The notes below the pieces were generated by a model, which was not told the origin of the DNA, did not search any database, and saw only the letters and a program-made list of their open reading frames with translations. From assembly GCA_964491915.1 (NCBI GenBank), contig CAZBHS010000005.1, forward strand, positions 1 to 64,000: 64,000 nucleotides of DNA. Direction: 5' to 3'. Made by a program: the position numbers and the translations under genes. Below are positions 1 through 8,199 of this stretch, piece by piece. The stretch is from JAHELQ01 sp964491915. GTDB taxonomy: Bacteria; Acidobacteriota; Aminicenantia; UBA2199. Within the stretch, counting starts at the first letter, position 1, and each line of letters opens with the position of its first letter.

Positions 1-1411
1 CGGTTCCATTTGCTGGAAATTTAGAAAAATACCCATCCACCCCCACATCCACCATACCGTTGACGCAGGACGACAACACCGGATGCATCACCTCAAAAAA
101 AGAGGAATTTTTCAAACAAGACTGATCTTCCCGAAACCCAAACACCTGGAGTTGATCGCCACCAGGTAAAAACTCCTGCGCCTGAGTCCCATGTTGCTGC
201 GACATAACAACAAGATTGCCGCCCAGCGCCACATATTTTTCCACCACAGCCCGCAGCACAGAATCCCCATATACCTGCGACAACGCAGCCGTTGGAATAA
301 CCAGAACTTTCGACACCTGAATCAGCTCCTCAGCCGAATTATTTCCATCAAACAACAACCCGCCAAACAGCTTCGCCGCCTCCTGCCAATAACCCCTCTT
401 CAAAACCAACGATCTGGGAGCGAGGTTATATATCCGGGTGATGCCGCTGGACATTGATTCATTATCATCTGGATTATCGGCGCCAGGGCCAGGATCCTCA
501 GGAGGCGGCGGAGTACAGAAGTCTGCTGCATTATTATCGGAAGACATTGACATTCTGTTTGTAGTACTTGATGAACTATCACCAGGACACCCCTCTTTGC
601 AAAAGCAAACTTTTTCATACGTACAATCATCGCCTTTTTTATTCCAGACATCTTCAGGATTATCAGTATAACTAGTACGTTCGTAAGGAGTACGAGTGTA
701 TTTCCTTCCAAAAACTTTAATTTGAGCATCCTCTGCACTAGCTTCCTCATCTGCCTGAGATTTTCCATTCTTAATACTTTGACAGCATTTTGTATCCTTA
801 TACGTAACAGCATGTACTAGTTCGTGAAATAATAGGGATGCAACTTTTTTCTCTAAAATTTTTTCTTGATATGCATCATATATCTCAATATGCCCAGGAG
901 CAATACATTGCCCATGCCAATTCACAAACGAGTGTTCTTTTATAGTCTTCCAACTAATAGTCTCTCTAGACCAAATAATATAGAGTTTACGATCTCCACT
1001 TTTTAAATCCTCTAAATATCTGTTAAGTCCATTTTTTATGCAGGATGGAAGAGGATTTTTTTCCCACTCATACTTGTAGTCATTTCCCTTATAGCCTTCA
1101 GGTGATTGCTTGTGTTTTTTATATTCTAATTCTATCTCAACTATTCTTCTGTCTAATTCAACTTTAAAATCATTTAACTCAGGCAACAGAGCCAGATTTT
1201 TATTATACTTCTTATACTGCGTACGTCGCATTTCCAGCGATCTAGTATCTTTTTTTGGAATAAATACTATTAACCCTTTGTAAACTCCTGGTTCAACGAG
1301 CTTGGTTCCACCTTTTTCTAAAACACTTTCAAGTTCGGTCTTGGCAAAACCTAATAGAGTAAGATGAATTAAAAAGACCCATATCAATAATATTCGACAG
1401 CACTTACCCAT
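1..1411 (-). CDS. Secreted HExxH metalloprotease-like protein, C-terminus off the window
   Basis: An open frame runs from an ATG at 1411 off the left edge (at least 470 codons). It has an SD (AGGTGA) and lies 9 bp after the preceding gene, so the two are probably co-transcribed. The N-terminus is a signal peptide (MGKCCRILLIWVFLIHLTLL). Near residue 200 is the motif LLFHELVHAVTYKD, an HExxH zinc-peptidase signature, followed by an acidic DEEASAED stretch that could give a third ligand. A Cys-rich linker follows, then a region closely related to the C-terminal half of the protein at 2789-5365 (both contain FREDQSCLKN or WREDQSCLKN and VDGYFS). The product is probably exported; protease activity is inferred only from the motif. 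Confidence 0.75.
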   Translation of the reverse strand, partial: MGKCCRILLIWVFLIHLTLLGFAKTELESVLEKGGTKLVEPGVYKGLIVFIPKKDTRSLEMRRTQYKKYNKNLALLPELNDFKVELDRRIVEIELEYKKHKQSPEGYKGNDYKYEWEKNPLPSCIKNGLNRYLEDLKSGDRKLYIIWSRETISWKTIKEHSFVNWHGQCIAPGHIEIYDAYQEKILEKKVASLLFHELVHAVTYKDTKCCQSIKNGKSQADEEASAEDAQIKVFGRKYTRTPYERTSYTDNPEDVWNKKGDDCTYEKVCFCKEGCPGDSSSSTTNRMSMSSDNNAADFCTPPPPEDPGPGADNPDDNESMSSGITRIYNLAPRSLVLKRGYWQEAAKLFGGLLFDGNNSAEELIQVSKVLVIPTAALSQVYGDSVLRAVVEKYVALGGNLVVMSQQHGTQAQEFLPGGDQLQVFGFREDQSCLKNSSFFEVMHPVLSSCVNGMVDVGVDGYFSKFPANGT

Positions 1412-1420
1412 TAATTTCAC

Positions 1421-2404
1421 CTAATTATCTGAAATATTGAAGTTTTTAAGAGTCCCTTCAGCTATTTCAATAATAAATTCCTTTTTTAGTGCTGCTCCAC
1501 CAGGCCCAAAACATGATACACTCATGCGATATTGTCCAGGTAAAAGACCTTTAAAAAAATAATTCCCTCCACTCTCTCCTAACTCATATGAGCTAAAAAC
1601 GGTCTCTCCATCGTCACCTTCAAACATACTTTCAATTTGAATATTCCCATTGCTAGGTGGATTGCTATTTAATGTTACAACACCTTCGATACTAGACATA
1701 TTCGATAGATCATATACTCTTGAAATATCAGTGACTTCATTTTTGGCTACATTTATGTTTTTTATAAATTTCCGTGGATATCCATCTCCCAAATCTATAT
1801 ATAAATAATAATCATCCGCTGCCTCAAGAGAATTTGCTTCAAAATATCCATTCTCATCAGAATAGATATACTCAATTTCATAGTAATCGTCTAAAACAAA
1901 GCGTTCATCTTTTTTTGATTCCTTTAAAATCCATGCTGAAATTTTTATTGGAGCAATTTTGTCATCCTCATTTTTTCTAAAAAATCCTCTTAAGATCCCA
2001 CCTTTTTCAAGCTGTATCTTTATATGTTTTATTTCTCCCTCATCTAATTTGAATACCCTGGCTAATTTTGAGAGATAATCTTTTTTAACATACTTATAGT
2101 AATAATCTGGCAAAAACGAGAGATAGGTATCTTTTTTACATTTGACAAAATACATACCAGGCCAAGGGACTTCGAAAGAAAAGGCTCCATTTGCATCAGA
2201 AAAAATGGATGCAATTTTTTCTTGCATATAACTTGTATCCATTTGATGCCGAAGAAATAAAGTGACAGATGCACCTTTTATGGGTTTTCCAGTACCTTTA
2301 TCTATAACCACACCTCTAATCCGTGATTCAATTAAAGAAAATGCTGGTTGCGAAAATAGCAAAATTGCCAATGCTAAGGTAATAAAACAATTTAATTTCT
2401 TCAT
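1421..2404 (-). CDS. Secreted carboxypeptidase-regulatory-like domain protein
   Basis: This 327-aa protein starts with a signal peptide (MKKLNCFITLALAILLFSQPAFS). It contains repeated beta-sandwich modules of the carboxypeptidase regulatory-like type: the first begins RIRGVVIDKGTGKPIKGASV with GxxxFEVPWPGMYFVKC, and another ends in GGNYFFKGLLPGQYRMSV near the C-terminus. No catalytic motif is visible, so a structural or binding role outside the cytoplasm is likely. The start has an SD (GAGGTG). It sits 9 bp before the metalloprotease-like gene ending off the window, in the same order as the pair 5392-6387 / 2789-5365, so it is one half of a duplicated two-gene cassette. Confidence 0.8.
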   Translation of the reverse strand: MKKLNCFITLALAILLFSQPAFSLIESRIRGVVIDKGTGKPIKGASVTLFLRHQMDTSYMQEKIASIFSDANGAFSFEVPWPGMYFVKCKKDTYLSFLPDYYYKYVKKDYLSKLARVFKLDEGEIKHIKIQLEKGGILRGFFRKNEDDKIAPIKISAWILKESKKDERFVLDDYYEIEYIYSDENGYFEANSLEAADDYYLYIDLGDGYPRKFIKNINVAKNEVTDISRVYDLSNMSSIEGVVTLNSNPPSNGNIQIESMFEGDDGETVFSSYELGESGGNYFFKGLLPGQYRMSVSCFGPGGAALKKEFIIEIAEGTLKNFNISDN

Positions 2405-2788
2405 TTAACACCTCATTTGCTTACTTTTTAGATAATTTTGATTTATTAAAAATATTTCTTACTTTGCAGTTCAAACAGATAAACTCTTAAGTTTAATTCA
2501 CTGGAGAAATTCCTTTTAATTTATAGGTAACTCATTGCGATCAAAAATCGGATCCATTCAAAGAGCATGTTCTATGAAGTAGCATTATTCACTAAAATTG
2601 ATTCACGACATTTCGATAATATCACGTGAAAAAATTATTATCAATCCTTGAGCTCTTATTTTTTTGAACAGAATTTGATTCGCGATTTTTCTATAAAAAT
2701 TAATCCATATCATTTGAAAGGTCGCTTAAATCATTTTGAACAGAGGTCTTGAAGGGATTTAGGGTGTGGATATTGGGTTGGTTGAGTT
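2405..2788. other. AT-rich intergenic region with remnant of a paralogous gene end
   Basis: The 384 bases between two minus-strand genes hold no convincing gene or terminator. The right-hand part (about 2685-2788) reads, on the minus strand and in a frame different from the upstream gene, as a tail (ELNQPN, LNPFKTS) matching the end of the gene fragment at 6641-7058. This is the ancestral C-terminus of the gene at 2789-5365 after a frameshift. The rest is A/T-rich, with no perfect promoter that I could place. Confidence 0.5.
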
Positions 2789-5365
2789 CTAGGGGAATTC
2801 GAATCTGGGGCTTGGGGTGAAGTCGGGGTGGTCGATGATATAGGAGATTTGTGGAGGGATGAATTGGGTTTTGAATGATGAGAGCTTTTCGGGGTCGGGG
2901 TTTGGGGAATTTGGATCGCTGTTGTTTAGGGATCTCTCGTATGTGGATTGGGCGGTTTGGTAGTAGTGGAGTGAGAGGTAGAGGTGGTGGGCTTTGGCTG
3001 ATTGGAAGCTGGCGATGGATTCTGGGGATGTTTGGGCGTTGGGGCAGTGGATATTGTCGTATTGGCGGGAGAGGAGGTAGTGGCGGGAGGCCTGGGCCAG
3101 GTTGTATTGGATTTTTTGGTCGAGGAAGTCGAACTGCTTGAGAGTTTCGTATTTTTTGGCGTAATCCACCGGGAGGGAGGTTTTGGATACTTCGTCCAGG
3201 AGGTTGACGTTCAGCATATTGGCTTCGTCAACGAGCCAGACTTCTTTGTTTTCGGATGGGGACAGGCCCGTGCGGTTCCCTGCGTCGATTGCTTTGCCGG
3301 TTCTGTTGGCCATTGCCAGACAATATTGCAACGGTGTCCCCACTTTTTTCCGTTGCGAGCCCAAAAGCGATATGGAGCTTTTGGTCTGCGAATATCTCAC
3401 GTCGATACCCTTATTGAACCGGTGGTCTTTGTAACCCCCGCCGGCAAGCGGTTCCATCACATGAAGAAACAACGACTCCATGCTGCTGGTGAAGCCAAAT
3501 TGCGCTCCCAGTTCCGGTTGGATTGCAAAGCGTTTCGTCTCTCCCACCGGCAAAGTAAACGACACCGGAATCACAGCCTCCTCTCCAGCCAGCAATGCCA
3601 CCGGTTGTTCCGCCTCATAAAGAACACGCCTCCGATCCGGCGTCCACACCTTCACCCGCGCTTTGGTGGCCGCATGATGGCTATCGTTCTTCACCGCGAG
3701 ATTGAGAGAGACACTGGAGCCCGGATTTTCCTCCACATTGAAGGTAGGAATCGGAAGCCTGGGATTTTTGGCAAACGTCACCAAATCCCGCACCAACTTC
3801 AGCTCCGCCGATGACGCCTGCGAATGGGCCAGGCCCCAATCGGTAAACATCGAGGTTAAAATAACGGTCCCTTCGCCATAAGGATAATAAAGCAACGCCG
3901 GTTCATTATTGACTTTCCGCCGCAACAACACAGTAGAGGTCGAAGGAATCACAGAAAAATATCCATCCACCCCACCATCCACCAACCCGCTAACAGTCGA
4001 AGAAAGAGCCGGATGACTCCCATCGACATACAGCGAATTTTTCAAACAGGACTGATCCTCCCGCCAACCAAAGGCCTGCAAAGACTCCCCTGCCGGAACG
4101 GGAACCAACGACTCAACATCCGCCCCATACTGCTGGGCAAACACCAACATCGTCCCCCCTTCGCGCACATACCGCTCGATCGCGGCCCTCTTGATCTCCG
4201 ATCCCCGGTCGCCGGACAATTCACCCATGGGAACGACCATCACCGAATGGTTATTGGAAAAGTAGTCATGATTACGGTCTTCAATATAATCATCATTCCC
4301 AACCACATCCAGCATCCGCTCAGCCAGCCCATAATAATACTTGTCATACACCATCACCGACGGATAATAGCTGACAGAATCAAATCCCCGCTCTCCAATA
4401 TCACAAAAATCATCGCCGGACGCCAATTCCACCCCCGCCAGAATACCAGACGAAAACGAAACATTGTCGTCCGCATGATCTCCTATATATCCGCCACTAC
4501 CGCTTCCCCCGGACATCGTATTCGGGTTATCGCAAGTCTCATCCTCCATCCAATCCACTCGATTTGTATCGCTGGAATTCTCTGTCCAATCTACTCCACA
4601 AAAACAATCACCAACTTTGGTCACAGGGCGTGGATCTATACCCTCAAGTCTATTCTTTATTAATTCTCCCCATTCACTCTCTTCTAATTGATGACATTTA
4701 ATTTTTTGCTCTGGTACATTTTTAATTGTAGCTTCACCTTCCTTGATATCATAATCGGGATTAATGCACAATTTTGTAAAGCAATAGGTCAAACATTCAT
4801 CCGCATGACCCGCCATATCAGCTTGAGTTTGATGATGTAGATATTCATGCCCAAAGGCTTCTACAGCAGAGATCTTGGGGCTACATCTTATATTATCTAA
4901 ATTAACCCTATATCTGCCCTCGGATCTTTTTATATCTTCCAAAATAGATTTAAATATTTTGTATTCTAATAGAATTAATCGAGAAAAATCTGCTTTTCCA
5001 CATCCTTTAAAACTTTTAAAAGTGATATGTGTTTTTTTTATTGAGAATTCATCTCCAAAAAGAACTTGATATCCTGGGCATCGATTCATTTTTTGTGCAA
5101 CATGCAGAATTAATCTTAATAAAGCGTATTTCAGCTTATTCAATCCTTCTTTATCAAATTCCCTCCCATAATCACGCTCAATAACAGTATTATTGGCCAT
5201 TTTCTCAATATCGTTTATATTTATGGTTTCTCCGCCAACTATTACATGAAGCTCTGAAAAATCTACCATTTCATATGGTTCAAAAAAGTAGTCACCTGAT
5301 GAAAGAAGATCAAAAAGACAAAATATAAAACAAAACAATATTATTAGTTTTTTTTGCTTTTGCAT
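2789..5365 (-). CDS. Large secreted HExxH metalloprotease-like protein with GATase-like C-terminal half
   Basis: 858 aa. A signal peptide (MQKQKKLIILFCFIFCLFDLL) leads into an N-terminal domain with the zinc motif FGHEYLHHQTQADMAGHADE near residue 170 (HExxH). A linker with Cys pairs (DCFCGVDW) and a Gly/Ser-rich stretch follow. The middle region (SEIKRAAIERYVREGGTMLV, later YPYGEGTVILTSMFTDWGLA) resembles the class I glutamine-amidotransferase/ThuA-like fold that often detects unprotected polymers or sugars. After it comes an Ig-like stretch (VEENPGSSVSLNLAVKND) and a helical tail. It is the paralogue of the gene cut by the left edge and of the fragment at 6641-7058. Comparison with that fragment shows its last few codons are out of the ancestral frame. 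Its function is not established. Confidence 0.75.
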   Translation of the reverse strand: MQKQKKLIILFCFIFCLFDLLSSGDYFFEPYEMVDFSELHVIVGGETININDIEKMANNTVIERDYGREFDKEGLNKLKYALLRLILHVAQKMNRCPGYQVLFGDEFSIKKTHITFKSFKGCGKADFSRLILLEYKIFKSILEDIKRSEGRYRVNLDNIRCSPKISAVEAFGHEYLHHQTQADMAGHADECLTYCFTKLCINPDYDIKEGEATIKNVPEQKIKCHQLEESEWGELIKNRLEGIDPRPVTKVGDCFCGVDWTENSSDTNRVDWMEDETCDNPNTMSGGSGSGGYIGDHADDNVSFSSGILAGVELASGDDFCDIGERGFDSVSYYPSVMVYDKYYYGLAERMLDVVGNDDYIEDRNHDYFSNNHSVMVVPMGELSGDRGSEIKRAAIERYVREGGTMLVFAQQYGADVESLVPVPAGESLQAFGWREDQSCLKNSLYVDGSHPALSSTVSGLVDGGVDGYFSVIPSTSTVLLRRKVNNEPALLYYPYGEGTVILTSMFTDWGLAHSQASSAELKLVRDLVTFAKNPRLPIPTFNVEENPGSSVSLNLAVKNDSHHAATKARVKVWTPDRRRVLYEAEQPVALLAGEEAVIPVSFTLPVGETKRFAIQPELGAQFGFTSSMESLFLHVMEPLAGGGYKDHRFNKGIDVRYSQTKSSISLLGSQRKKVGTPLQYCLAMANRTGKAIDAGNRTGLSPSENKEVWLVDEANMLNVNLLDEVSKTSLPVDYAKKYETLKQFDFLDQKIQYNLAQASRHYLLSRQYDNIHCPNAQTSPESIASFQSAKAHHLYLSLHYYQTAQSTYERSLNNSDPNSPNPDPEKLSSFKTQFIPPQISYIIDHPDFTPSPRFEFP

Positions 5366-5391
5366 AAAGATTCCTCGGCAAGACTTTTAAA

Positions 5392-6387
5392 TTATTTAGA
5401 CTCTTCAAGAACAATATCTAATTTTTCAATTATATTCGCACGGATAAAAAGAGTTGTATCAAAAGGGCTGTACTGGGTGGTTTCTACCAAAACTTCGTAT
5501 TCCCCACTTTCCATCCCAACAAATTTATAATATCCACGTTCATTTGTATACGTACTAATAAATGGAAGGTCATTAGTAGAAAGAAACATAACTGCCTCTC
5601 TAGCTATCGGGTGTCCTTTCCCGTCAGTCACATAGCCCTCAATTCCGGTTTCATTTTCTGTATTAATCTTAATTGTGACATTTGATATTTCACCCCTTTT
5701 TACTTCTACGTCATCTTCTTCAATCTTTCCACCATTAAATCCTACTCCATACAAGTTTACCTTAAGTTTATACATCCCTGGATAAATGGCATTACTAAGC
5801 ATTTCACCATCGTTTAAATTGTCACCATTAAAGCCATGTAAATCAATGGAATCATAGAAATTACCGTTGTTTACTGAAGAAGCGATATTTATGTAAGTGA
5901 CCCCGAATTTGAATTTCGGATCAAATTTATTCCCTTGAAGATCTGCAATGAAAATCCTCAGTCGCCCCCCAATAGTTGCATTTTTCCTAATTTCAGTATT
6001 TTTCCCTTTTTTTACATTGACAATATATTTGAACTGATCATTTTTTAAAGGATGCGGTTCCTCAGAACAATATCTCTGTGAGGGCTCTGCTGGAAAAAAA
6101 CGCAAAATATATTGTCCAGGTAGCAAGTTTTTTTCAAAATAACCTTTTTGATTGCTATAAATCACACCAACATTTCCCGTAGCGGCCTCAATTCCATTTT
6201 TTGCATCCCATAAACCCACAACAAATCTTTCGGTGACGGGGTCCTCTGTCTCGGGATCAATAATCCAACCACGTAGTTTTCCAAGATTTTCCTCTCCAAT
6301 TTCCTGGGCATATGATATGGTTGGAGTGAGAAAAAATGTGCAACAAAATAAAAACAATATAGAATAAAGGATCTTTTCCTTTTTCAT
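5392..6387 (-). CDS. Secreted carboxypeptidase-regulatory-like domain protein
   Basis: 331 aa from the ATG at 6387. That start is chosen because AAGGGAG lies 6 nt upstream and it places a signal peptide (MKKEKILYSILFLFCCTFFL, cleavage after SYA) at the N-terminus; an ATG 33 nt further upstream has no such support. The protein has at least two carboxypeptidase-regulatory modules, one near the N-terminus (KLRGWIIDPETEDPVTERFV) and one at the C-terminus (GIEGYVTDGKGHPIAREAV ... GYYKFVGMESGEYEVLVE). It lies 26 bp upstream of the metalloprotease-like gene in the same direction, as its paralogue at 1421-2404 does with the leftmost gene. Confidence 0.8.
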   Translation of the reverse strand: MKKEKILYSILFLFCCTFFLTPTISYAQEIGEENLGKLRGWIIDPETEDPVTERFVVGLWDAKNGIEAATGNVGVIYSNQKGYFEKNLLPGQYILRFFPAEPSQRYCSEEPHPLKNDQFKYIVNVKKGKNTEIRKNATIGGRLRIFIADLQGNKFDPKFKFGVTYINIASSVNNGNFYDSIDLHGFNGDNLNDGEMLSNAIYPGMYKLKVNLYGVGFNGGKIEEDDVEVKRGEISNVTIKINTENETGIEGYVTDGKGHPIAREAVMFLSTNDLPFISTYTNERGYYKFVGMESGEYEVLVETTQYSPFDTTLFIRANIIEKLDIVLEESK

Positions 6388-6640
6388 TTTGGCTCCCTTT
6401 TTATCTTTTTGGTCGTTCATCGGCGATGTTGATCTTGAGCTTCCTAAATAGTGTTCTGGAAATAGCGGTAAATTTCCAATTATTTAAACAGATAATACGC
6501 TAGCATATCAAAAAAAAAATTTCAATATTTTGCGACAACTTTTGAGTTTTTATAGTTGCGACCTGTTCATTCTTTTTTTAAGGGCTTCGCAAATCCTGAA
6601 CGGCACCAAACTGCTACAAACGTTTTATAATAGTTAACCT

Positions 6641-7058
6641 TCACATTGAATCATTGCTAAAATCCCATTTAGCTGAGGCTTTGAAGGGATTTAGAGCGTG
6701 GAGATTTGGCTGGTTGAGCTCTTTTTGAGGATCCGGGAAGTTGAAGGTCGGGGATTGGGGATTTTTGGCAAACGTCACCAAATCCCGCACCAACTTCAGC
6801 TCCGCCGATGACGCCTGCGAATGGGCCAGGCCCCAATCGGTAAACATCGAGGTTAAAATAACGGTCCCTTCGCCATAAGGATAATAAATCAACGCCGGCT
6901 CATTATTGACTTTCCGCCGGAGCAGGACGGTCGAAGAAAGAGCCGGATGACTCCCATCGACATACAGCGAATTTTTCAAACAAGACTGATCTTCCCGCCA
7001 ACCAAAGGCCTGCAAAGACTCTCCTGCCGGAACGGGAACCAACGACTCAACATCCGCG
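6641..7058 (-). pseudogene. Fragment of a third metalloprotease-like paralogue
   Basis: The frame reads VPVPAGESLQAFGWREDQSC and ends SAKWDFSNDSM. It is almost identical to part of the C-terminal half of the gene at 2789-5365, but has lost the N-terminal domains, signal peptide and start. Homology stops sharply at about 7058 (after the codons for ADVESL), where unrelated sequence begins. Inside, HPALSSTV joins directly to LLRRKVNN; the intact copy has about 21 more residues between two similar SSTV/STSTV stretches, which suggests a deletion between short repeats. It is downstream debris of the duplication, not a working gene. Confidence 0.8.
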
Positions 7059-7279
7059 GTTTACCACGGGGATGCACTCCACGCAAGCATACTTCCGCCT
7101 CCGAGAATATATCCTGCCATGTCATAGATATTGCATACGAAGTGAGCGAGGAAATTCGAGACTGATAAGGGGGGGCGAATCGCAGGTTGGAATCACAAAG
7201 CCCTCTATAACAGGTCTGGATAGAGAAAGGGCTAAGAGATGCCGGAGTGTTGTCGTTATAAAAAAACTTTATTTTGGGG
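7059..7279. other. Intergenic stretch after a rearrangement breakpoint
   Basis: The sequence between the end of the paralogue fragment and the promoter at 7280 is unrelated to either neighbour. Frames across it are short, lack a ribosome-binding site and resemble nothing known. No inverted repeats or transposase remnants were found, so what caused the breakpoint at 7058 cannot be read from the sequence. Confidence 0.4.
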
Positions 7280-7308
7280 TTGACATATATGTAGTTATTA
7301 TATATACT
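7280..7308 (+). promoter_or_regulatory. Sigma-70-type promoter for the gene at 7378
   Basis: A perfect TTGACA (7280-7285) is followed by a 17-nt spacer and TATACT (7303-7308), 69 bp before the start codon of the small gene at 7378. Confidence 0.8.
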
Positions 7309-7377
7309 ATGTCGCGTAACCGATGACCGGTTGCAAAGGAAGTAAAAATACAAATCTTAGTTACAAGGAGGGTCATT

Positions 7378-7698
7378 ATGACCATTGTAAAATTATCTTA
7401 CGCGGAAAAAATTAACGCCACAAACTTGTTGATCGAAGGGATCGGCAAAAACCAGGACACCTTCAACGCTGTGGGTCTGGACGCAGCTTACGTAGAGACG
7501 CTTCGGAGCCTGAAAGCCCAGGTGGAAGCGGAGGATTTCTTGCAGGAGACCCAGAAGGCCACGCTCAAGACCACCACCGCCAGGATGCAGGGACTGATCA
7601 AGCAGTTGACCAAGCAGGCGGGTAGAGGACGGAAAATGGTCAAGTACCTCATCCCGCAGGAAGCCTGGCGCGAGTACGGCGTCAGGGACAAACGCTAG
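7378..7698 (+). CDS. Small basic, helical protein of unknown function
   Basis: 106 aa; I do not recognise the family. It starts MTIVKLSYAEKINATNLLIE behind a strong SD (AAGGAGGG) and has its own consensus promoter (7280) and terminator (7752), so it is expressed as a single gene. The sequence is rich in Lys, Arg, Gln and Ala. The middle (SLKAQVEAEDFLQETQKATL and TTTARMQGLIKQLTKQAGRG) looks like two long amphipathic helices. The C-terminus (LIPQEAWREYGVRDKR) is strongly basic. There is no signal peptide or membrane segment, so it is probably cytoplasmic. A nucleic-acid-binding or structural role is possible but is only a guess. Confidence 0.7.
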   Translation: MTIVKLSYAEKINATNLLIEGIGKNQDTFNAVGLDAAYVETLRSLKAQVEAEDFLQETQKATLKTTTARMQGLIKQLTKQAGRGRKMVKYLIPQEAWREYGVRDKR

Positions 7699-7751
7699 GC
7701 CGCCGGTAGTATCGAGGCCTGATCCACCATGAAAAGCGTTGACGTTATCTT

Positions 7752-7788
7752 GAAAAAGGGGACCCCGTTAGGGGTCCTCCTCTTTTCC
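7752..7788 (+). terminator. Rho-independent terminator
   Basis: A 7-bp perfect stem, GGACCCC (7760-7766) with GGGGTCC (7771-7777) around a GTTA loop, preceded by an A-run and followed by TCCTCTTTTCC. It lies 60 bp after the gene at 7378-7698. The T-tract overlaps the first unit of the 21-bp repeat array. Confidence 0.75.
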
Positions 7789-8035
7789 ATGTGGAGCAAG
7801 ATGTATTCCATCAATCATCGGTTTTATTCCATGTGTAAATGGGCTGATTCCATGTGGGGATGGTGTAATGCCGGGTGGAATTGGGGCGATTCCAGAAGGA
7901 AATGGACCTTTTCCAGGAGGGAATCGGGCAAAGGTAGATGGTATTGGAGCGTTTCCAGATGGCATCGGGGCGTTTACACATGACATTGGGCCATTTCCTG
8001 GTGGAAATGGGGAATTCCTCGATATTGAAGGGGTA
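7784..8035. repeat. 12 tandem units of an imperfect 21-bp repeat
   Basis: Twelve consecutive units of exactly 21 bp run without any insertion or deletion. The unit core is TTTCCAnnTGGnnnTGGGnn, for example at 7784, 7826, 7889 and 7952. Because 21 is a multiple of three, several frames stay open. The plus strand reads as heptapeptides of the form FPxGxGA, ending in a stop at 8054-8056; the minus strand reads as xPxPxGI units. Neither strand offers a start codon with a ribosome-binding site before the array, so coding is uncertain. It may be the remains of a repetitive protein gene or a non-coding minisatellite. Confidence 0.8.
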
Positions 8036-8078
8036 GACGGCGCGGTGGAAAGCTGAAAAAGGGATGGCGGAATATGAC

Positions 8079-8107
8079 TTGAAAAAAAGAATTTAATTAC
8101 CTATAAT
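8079..8107 (+). promoter_or_regulatory. Sigma-70-type promoter of the corrinoid methyltransferase operon
   Basis: TTGAAA (8079-8084), a 17-nt spacer and a perfect TATAAT (8102-8107). It lies 92 bp upstream of the MttB-family gene. The untranslated leader is A/T-rich with no riboswitch-like structure that I could recognise. Confidence 0.8.
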
Positions 8108-8199
8108 GAAAAAATGATTCTGGCAAATGATTTTTTGTCGTTTTGGGAAGAGATTTACTCTAAATTTATACCAATTTTTACACAAAGGGAGGTAACCGA

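Noticed and set aside
3002..3814. A 270-codon plus-strand frame.
   Set aside because: Antisense to the metalloprotease-like gene; composition is a mirror of that gene, with no start signal.
7072..7326. 84-codon plus-strand frame after the rearrangement breakpoint.
   Set aside because: No ribosome-binding site, it crosses a consensus promoter, and its composition is not protein-like.
7784..8035. Considered as a CRISPR array because of regular repeats.
   Set aside because: Units are contiguous 21-bp imperfect repeats without unique spacers, and no cas gene is present.
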